From the NCBI GenBank assembly GCA_016296565.1, contig JAEDJB010000008.1:1-26981 (forward strand): a DNA stretch of 26,981 nucleotides, in the 5' to 3' direction. Position 1 is the first letter of the stretch, and each line of letters starts with the position of its first letter. Positions 22,835 to 26,981 of the stretch are shown piece by piece. The position numbers and the translations under genes are program-made. The notes under the pieces are model-generated. The model was not told where the DNA came from. It was given only the letters and a program-made list of their open reading frames with translations, and searched no databases. Source of the stretch: Oscillospiraceae bacterium (GTDB lineage Bacteria > Bacillota > Clostridia > Oscillospirales > Oscillospiraceae).

Positions 22835-22909
22835 GGTCCGAGTGGGGCGACTCGAACGCCCGGCATCCTGCTCCCAAAGCAGGCGCGCTACCAACTGCGC
22901 TACACCCGG
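22834..22909 (-). tRNA. tRNA-Pro (anticodon UGG)
   Basis: Cloverleaf on the minus strand: acceptor CCGGGTG/CACTCGG, D stem GCGC/GCGC, anticodon stem CCTGC/GCAGG with loop TTTGGGA (anticodon TGG), T stem GGGCG/CGCCC with TTCGAGT, discriminator A, and encoded CCA. Confidence 0.96.
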
Positions 22910-22920
22910 ATGGGTTGTTT

Positions 22921-22948
22921 CTGCCCTGGAGCGGCCGCTCCAGGGCAG
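22921..22948 (-). repeat. 28-bp perfect palindrome in the tRNA-Pro leader
   Basis: CTGCCCTGGAGCGG is followed immediately by its reverse complement, with no loop spacing, centred on GCGGCCGC. It lies between the -10 box and the 5-prime end of tRNA-Pro, so the transcript would begin in or beside it. It could form a 5-prime hairpin or bind a dimeric protein. Confidence 0.85.
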
Positions 22949-22953
22949 TGATC

Positions 22954-22982
22954 ATTATAGAGGAAACGAAAGGGAATTGCAA
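22954..22982 (-). promoter_or_regulatory. Promoter of tRNA-Pro
   Basis: TTGCAA (22982-22977) and TATAAT (22959-22954) on the minus strand have a 17-bp spacer, about 45 bp from the tRNA. Confidence 0.75.
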
Positions 22983-22996
22983 GGTCAGAAAGAGAA

Positions 22997-23025
22997 TTGA
23001 CCGGAGAAAATTTCCGTGTTACACT
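22997..23025 (+). promoter_or_regulatory. Promoter of the transketolase genes
   Basis: TTGACC (22997-23002) and TACACT (23020-23025) have a 17-bp spacer, 45 bp before the start codon. Confidence 0.65.
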
Positions 23026-23070
23026 GTACCTGACTACAACCATACGCGGTCCGTATGAGGAGGCAATGAT

Positions 23071-23913
23071 ATGAAAACAGATATGCGCACGCTGGAGGTC
23101 GCCGCGGCCAAGGGGCGGCTTCTGGGCCTGGACATGGTGTACAACTGCGCGTCCGGTCACCTGGGCGGCTCGTTTTCCGCCATGGACATTCTCTCTGTCC
23201 TGTATTTTGACGTTATGAACGTGGACCCCAAGAACCCCGAGGACCCGGATCGGGACCGGTTCGTTCTCTCCAAGGGCCACTGCACCCCCGCCCTCTATCC
23301 CATCCTGGCCCAGCGGGGCTACTTCCCGGAGGAGGACCTGAAGCTCTTCCGCAGCGTGGAGGGTCACATGTCCGGCCATGCTGAGATGCGCCATGTGAAG
23401 GGCGTGGACATGTCCACCGGATCTCTGGGTCAGGGCATCTCTGTGGCCGTGGGCATGGCCCTGGCCGGGAAGATGGACCAGAAGAACTATCGGGTCTACG
23501 CAGTCCTGGGCGACGGCGAAATTGAGGAAGGCCAGGTCTGGGAGGCTTTCATGAGCGCTGCCAAGTATAAGCTGGACAACCTCTGCGCCGTCATCGACGT
23601 GAACGGCCTGCAGATCGACGGCAAGACCGCCGACGTGATGCCCACCGAGCCCCTGGACAAGAAGCTGGAGGCCTTCGGCTGGCATGTGATCCCCGTGGAC
23701 GGCCACGATCTGGCTGCTCTGTCCGCCGCTTTCGACCAGGCCAAGGCCAACACCGGTGCCCCCACTGTGCTCCTGGCCAGAACCGTCAAGGGCAAGGGCG
23801 TCTCCTTCATGGAGAACAACGCCGGCTGGCACGGCAAGGCGCCCAACGAAGAGCAGTATCAGCAGGCCCGGGGCGAGCTGGTGGCCGCCCTGGCAGAAAA
23901 GGAGGGCAAGTAA
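23071..23913 (+). CDS. Transketolase, N-terminal (TPP-binding) subunit
   Basis: This is the first half of a split transketolase, the thiamine-diphosphate enzyme moving two-carbon units in the pentose phosphate pathway. The 280 residues carry G147-D-G-E150 to N178, the TPP diphosphate/Mg motif, with H30 and H70 near the active site and the SLGQGISVAVGMALAGK segment. Split enzymes of this type are common in Clostridia and archaea. ATG 23071 has a GAGGAGG site upstream. The second subunit starts only one base after its stop, so the two are co-translated. The product acts as an alpha2beta2 complex in the cytosol. Confidence 0.95.
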   Translation: MKTDMRTLEVAAAKGRLLGLDMVYNCASGHLGGSFSAMDILSVLYFDVMNVDPKNPEDPDRDRFVLSKGHCTPALYPILAQRGYFPEEDLKLFRSVEGHMSGHAEMRHVKGVDMSTGSLGQGISVAVGMALAGKMDQKNYRVYAVLGDGEIEEGQVWEAFMSAAKYKLDNLCAVIDVNGLQIDGKTADVMPTEPLDKKLEAFGWHVIPVDGHDLAALSAAFDQAKANTGAPTVLLARTVKGKGVSFMENNAGWHGKAPNEEQYQQARGELVAALAEKEGK

Positions 23914-23914
23914 G

Positions 23915-24874
23915 ATGGCAGATAAGATTGCGACCCGCGCCGCTTACGGCAAGGCGCTGTTGGAACTGGCCGAGCAGGAGCCCAACCTGGTGGTTCTGGA
24001 CGCGGACCTGTCCGGCTCCACCATGACCAAGGACTTTGGAACTGCGCATCCGGACCGCTTTTTTGACATGGGCATCGCCGAGGCCAACATGGTGGGCGTG
24101 GCCGCTGGCCTTGCCGCCTGCGGCAAGAAGCCCTTTGTCAACTCCTTTGCCATGTTCGCCGCCGGCCGGGCCTGGGAGCAGGTCCGCAACAGCGTGGCTT
24201 ACCCCGGCCTGAACGTGAAGGTCATCGGCTCCCACGGCGGCCTGTCCGTGGGCGAGGACGGCGCCACCCACCAGTGCATCGAGGACCTGGCCATCATGCG
24301 GGCTATCCCCAACATGACGGTTCTGTGCCCCTGCGACGGCAACGAGATGCGGCAGGCGGTGAAGGCTCTGCTGGCCTATGACGGACCCGCCTACATGCGT
24401 CTGGGCCGCCTGGCAGTGGAGACCGTCACCGACCAGGTGGAGGGCTATGACTTCCAGATCGGCAAGGGCGTGCTCCTGCGGGAGGGCGAGGACGTGACCG
24501 TTGTGGCTGTGGGCATGATGGTCCAGATGGCCCTGAAGGCCGCTGACCTGCTTGCAGAAGAGGGAATCTCCGTCCGGGTCATCGACATGCACACCATCAA
24601 GCCCCTGGACCAGGAAATCCTGCTGGCTGCCGCCCGGGAGACCGGCTGCATCGTCACCACCGAGGAGGCAAATGTGGTGGGCAGCCTGGGCAGCGCAGTG
24701 TCCGAGTACCTGTCCACGGTCTGCCCCGTGCCGGTGATCCGCCACGGCGTGGAGGACGAGTTCGGCCGCTCCGGCGCAGCTCAGAAGGTGCTGGAGGCCT
24801 ATCACCTCACCCCCGAAGGCATTGCGGAAAAGGTGCGTCAGGCAATTGCCATAAAAAGTGCCCTCTCCCTGTGA
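23915..24874 (+). CDS. Transketolase, C-terminal (pyrimidine-binding) subunit
   Basis: This 319-residue second subunit has a transket_pyr domain (about 1-165) containing the conserved glutamate E56 in G-I-A-E-A-N-M, which activates the TPP aminopyrimidine, and a transketolase C-terminal domain (about 185-310) with VRVIDMHTIKPLD, a stretch conserved in the family. It is related to DXS and to the pyruvate dehydrogenase beta chain, but pairing with the N-terminal transketolase half excludes them. The ATG overlaps the intergenic AAGTAAG stretch, with AGGAGG located inside the upstream gene. No terminator is obvious after it, where the glycine riboswitch region begins. Confidence 0.95.
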   Translation: MADKIATRAAYGKALLELAEQEPNLVVLDADLSGSTMTKDFGTAHPDRFFDMGIAEANMVGVAAGLAACGKKPFVNSFAMFAAGRAWEQVRNSVAYPGLNVKVIGSHGGLSVGEDGATHQCIEDLAIMRAIPNMTVLCPCDGNEMRQAVKALLAYDGPAYMRLGRLAVETVTDQVEGYDFQIGKGVLLREGEDVTVVAVGMMVQMALKAADLLAEEGISVRVIDMHTIKPLDQEILLAAARETGCIVTTEEANVVGSLGSAVSEYLSTVCPVPVIRHGVEDEFGRSGAAQKVLEAYHLTPEGIAEKVRQAIAIKSALSL

Positions 24875-25065
24875 TTGAATTTGGGGAAAACAATGAAGTT
24901 TCCTTCTGATGCCAGAAAATCCAAAAATAACCAAATTTGATCTTGCAATTTTTTCCAATTCAGATTAAAATAAATCCTGTAAAGTGAATACCGTCCGATG
25001 AATGTCGGAAAGAGATTTCCTCTTATTTCCTGAAAAGGAAAGAAAGACCGCTTTGAGCGGTTCAA
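24875..25065 (+). promoter_or_regulatory. Leader start: promoter and spacer ahead of the glycine riboswitch
   Basis: The AT-rich stretch after the transketolase stop carries TTGCAA (24943-24948), a 17-bp spacer and TAAAAT (24966-24971), a good promoter for the riboswitch transcript. Next, 25015-25065 holds small stems (TTTCC/GGAAA, ACCGC/GCGGT) that may be a degenerate partner (ghost) aptamer. No gene is seen. Confidence 0.6.
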
Positions 25066-25165
25066 AGGGGAACAGTCTGGAGACACCCGCGCCGCCGCGG
25101 GGGCCGAAGGGGCAAGACATGTTCGAGACTCTCAGGCAAAAGGACAGATGGACGCGCTTACCCAG
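25066..25165 (+). ncRNA. Glycine riboswitch
   Basis: The core conserved elements are present in order: TCTGGAGA (about 25076), GGGCCGAAGGGGCAAG (about 25099-25114), ACTCTCAGGCAAAAGGACAG (25128-25147). These are hallmark sequences of the glycine aptamer. Only one complete aptamer is visible, not the usual tandem. A terminator follows at 25193-25228 and then a sodium:alanine/glycine symporter gene. Glycine binding normally switches read-through; for an uptake gene the direction (on or off) cannot be fixed from sequence alone. Confidence 0.92.
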
Positions 25166-25192
25166 CAGGATTCAAACCCATTGTGCTTTTGA

Positions 25193-25228
25193 ACGGAGTG
25201 CCGCATGGCTTGCGGCACTCCGTTTTTT
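25193..25228 (+). terminator. Expression-platform terminator of the glycine riboswitch
   Basis: A 13-bp stem ACGGAGTGCCGCA/TGCGGCACTCCGT with loop TGGCT is followed by six T. It lies between the aptamer and the symporter gene, so it is the switchable terminator. Confidence 0.9.
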
Positions 25229-25292
25229 GACAGGATTCGACCGGTATCCTTCCCCCTCAAGTGAGAGACTTTGAGAAAAAGGAGAGATCTGC

Positions 25293-26696
25293 ATGGAACT
25301 TATTGCAAGCATCAACAGTGCCATTAACGGCGTCGTCTGGGGTCCTCCCATGCTGATCCTGCTGGTGGGCGCGGGCATTCTGCTGTCCTGCCGCACCGCG
25401 GGCGTTCAGTTCCGGAAGTTTGGCTATGCCATGAAGAACACCCTGGGCAAAATCTTTAAGAAGTCCGAGGCCGGCGAGGGCGAAATCACTCCCTTCCAGG
25501 CCATGTCCACCGCCCTGGCGGGCACCGTGGGCACCGGCAACATCGCCGGTATCACCGCCGCCGTCACCCTGGGCGGCCCCGGTTCCATCTTCTGGCTGTG
25601 GATCACCGCCCTCATCGGCATGTGCACCAAGTACTCCGAGGTGCTGCTGGCCGTGAAGTTCCGGGAGCGGAACAAGTTCGGCGACTGGGTGGGCGGCCCC
25701 ATGTACTACATCCAGAAGGGTCTGGGCAAGAACTGGAAGTGGCTGAGCGTCCTCTTCTGCATCTTTGCCGCCCTGGCTGCCTTCGGCATCGGCAACGCCG
25801 TGCAGGTGGGCAACATCACCAGCTCCGTGAACACCGTGATCACCGCCTTCAACCCCGACTTTGCCGGGCAGAAGACCGTGAACCTGGTGCTGGGCATCAT
25901 CCTGGCAGCCCTCACTGCCATCGTCCTCTTCGGCGGCATCAAGCGTCTGGGCGCCGTGTGCGAAAAGCTGGTTCCCTTCATGGCGGTTGTGTACATCGTG
26001 GCCTGCCTGGTGGTGGTCATCTATCACTGCCGCACCCTGCCCGCCGTGTTCCATGATATCTTTGTGGGAGCCTTCTCTCCCCAGGGCATCACCGGCGGCA
26101 CCGTGGGCTCCATGATGCTGGTCATCACCTGGGGCGTGAAGCGTGGCGTGTTCTCCAACGAGGCCGGCTTAGGTTCCGCGCCTATGGCTCACGCGGCCAC
26201 CTCCGAAACCGACCCTGTGAAGCAGGGCCTGTACGGCATCTTTGAAGTCTTTATGGACACCATCGTCATCTGCACCCTCACCGGTCTGGCGCTGCTGTGC
26301 GGCTCCTACGGCGCGGGCATCGACCTGAACTATGGCGTCCAGGGCACCACCTCCCTGAACGCGGCGGCCCTGGGCACTGTCTTTACGGATAAGGGCGGCG
26401 CACTCATCATCGCTGTGGGCCTGGCCCTGTTCGCCTTCTCCACCGTGCTCAGCTGGGCGCTGTACGGCACCCGCTGCTGCGAATTCCTGCTGGGGCCCAA
26501 GGCCATCAAGCCCTATCAGGTGGTTTTCGTCATCGTGGTCATCGTGGGCGCCACCATGGACCTGAGCCTGGCCTGGGACATTGCCGACACCCTCAACGGC
26601 CTCATGGCCATCCCCAACCTGATTGCTCTGGTGGGCCTGTCCGGCGTGGTGGTCCGGGAGACCAAGCGTCACTTCGCCGAAACGGCCAACAAGTAA
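25293..26696 (+). CDS. Sodium:alanine/glycine symporter (AGCS family)
   Basis: This 467-residue membrane protein of the alanine or glycine:cation symporter family has about ten to eleven helices. Family segments are visible: GEITPFQAMSTALAGTVGTG (about residues 66-85), GDWVGGPMYYIQKGLG (about 129-144), GLGSAPMAHA (about 291) and FSTVLSWALYG (about 389). It imports alanine or glycine with sodium. The start ATG has AAGGAGA upstream. Placement directly behind a glycine riboswitch argues that glycine is a real substrate. The length is normal and no breaks are seen. The gene is a single-gene unit ending in a strong terminator. Confidence 0.96.
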   Translation: MELIASINSAINGVVWGPPMLILLVGAGILLSCRTAGVQFRKFGYAMKNTLGKIFKKSEAGEGEITPFQAMSTALAGTVGTGNIAGITAAVTLGGPGSIFWLWITALIGMCTKYSEVLLAVKFRERNKFGDWVGGPMYYIQKGLGKNWKWLSVLFCIFAALAAFGIGNAVQVGNITSSVNTVITAFNPDFAGQKTVNLVLGIILAALTAIVLFGGIKRLGAVCEKLVPFMAVVYIVACLVVVIYHCRTLPAVFHDIFVGAFSPQGITGGTVGSMMLVITWGVKRGVFSNEAGLGSAPMAHAATSETDPVKQGLYGIFEVFMDTIVICTLTGLALLCGSYGAGIDLNYGVQGTTSLNAAALGTVFTDKGGALIIAVGLALFAFSTVLSWALYGTRCCEFLLGPKAIKPYQVVFVIVVIVGATMDLSLAWDIADTLNGLMAIPNLIALVGLSGVVVRETKRHFAETANK

Positions 26697-26733
26697 TCCT
26701 GCCACCTGTGCAGGATGCTCCCCCGCAAAATGC

Positions 26734-26776
26734 AAAAGGCCCGCGGAATCCAACGGATTCCGCGGGCCTTTTTTCC
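26734..26776 (+). terminator. Terminator of the symporter gene
   Basis: An 18-bp stem (AAAAGGCCCGCGGAATCC with its complement, three-base loop) ends in TTTTTT. Confidence 0.93.
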
Positions 26777-26870
26777 ATGGATACCTATTATTATGTGCAG
26801 AAACCTGCACATTGGGCGAGATTGCACAGAAGAATTGTCGAAAATTGCAACAAACTTGCGAAAGTGTAAA

Positions 26871-26900
26871 TTGCTTTTCCGTGAAAATTTGTAGTATACT
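26871..26900 (+). promoter_or_regulatory. Promoter of a gene or RNA beyond the right edge
   Basis: TTGCTT (26871-26876), an 18-bp spacer and TATACT (26895-26900). Downstream, GCAC/GTGC arms around 26909-26925 form a small hairpin, and no start codon with a ribosome-binding site appears before the window ends. The leader may be structured or encode an RNA, but I cannot name it. Confidence 0.5.
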
Positions 26901-26981
26901 GCCTTTTGCACGCGCAAGTTGTGCATAGCAAACCAAAGCGTCCCCGGCGACACTGCCAGGGCCCCCATGGGTGAGAGAGCG

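Noticed and set aside
23807..24958. 383-codon minus-strand frame opposite transketolase
   Set aside because: Shadow of the split transketolase, His/Gly/Val-rich, no start signals.
1..26981. CRISPR arrays, insertion sequences, prophage or integrase genes
   Set aside because: No spaced direct repeats, transposase motifs, phage structural genes or tRNA-associated direct repeats were seen. The only clustered repeats are the three operators at 18769-18846.

Overview
The window is GC-rich, densely packed bacterial DNA with Shine-Dalgarno (AGGAGG) starts, intrinsic terminators and sigma-A type promoters. A WalRK-type two-component operon with YycH/YycI-like partners, a BlaI/M56 pair, a DacF-type carboxypeptidase, S-layer homology (SLH) domains, a split transketolase and a glycine riboswitch in front of an AGCS symporter together point to a Gram-positive Bacillota of class Clostridia. 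An Oscillospiraceae-like gut anaerobe (Flavonifractor/Lawsonibacter type) fits best, but the genus is inference.

Layout. 1-3054: the first codons of a probable cysteine desulfurase (minus), then two tandem MATE exporters (minus) behind a promoter and a leader with two terminator hairpins. The second MATE gene has its ribosome-binding site and its body in different frames, separated by an A7 tract. 3072-6452: DacF-like carboxypeptidase (minus), divergent from a secreted SLH protein (plus). 6496-9441: tRNA-Gln, then a BlaI-type repressor overlapping an M56 membrane protease with an unfamiliar sensor domain. 9459-13273: pgm, rlmH and murA on the minus strand, murA with a hairpin-containing leader. 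13344-18742: a small minus-strand gene, then divergently a five-gene operon of NUDIX hydrolase, WalR-, WalK-, YycH- and YycI-like proteins.

18769-22766 looks more accessory: an XRE regulator with three copies of one operator plus a DUF3169 membrane protein, a stand-alone YqfO/CutA-like protein, a SANT/Myb-like HTH protein, a macrodomain fused to an HTH-like module, and a VWA protein whose ribosome-binding site lies in a perfect 13-bp stem. 22798-26981: tRNA-Pro (minus) with a 28-bp palindrome in its leader, two-subunit transketolase, glycine riboswitch and sodium:alanine/glycine symporter, and the promoter of a gene beyond the right edge.

Functionally the window is mostly envelope homeostasis (DacF, MurA, WalRK, SLH protein, BlaI/M56), drug or metabolite export, and central carbon and amino-acid transport. 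The best candidates for something undescribed are the macrodomain/VWA pair with its hairpin-masked start, the A7 frameshift at the start of a MATE gene, and the double-terminator MATE leader that carries possible leader ORFs.
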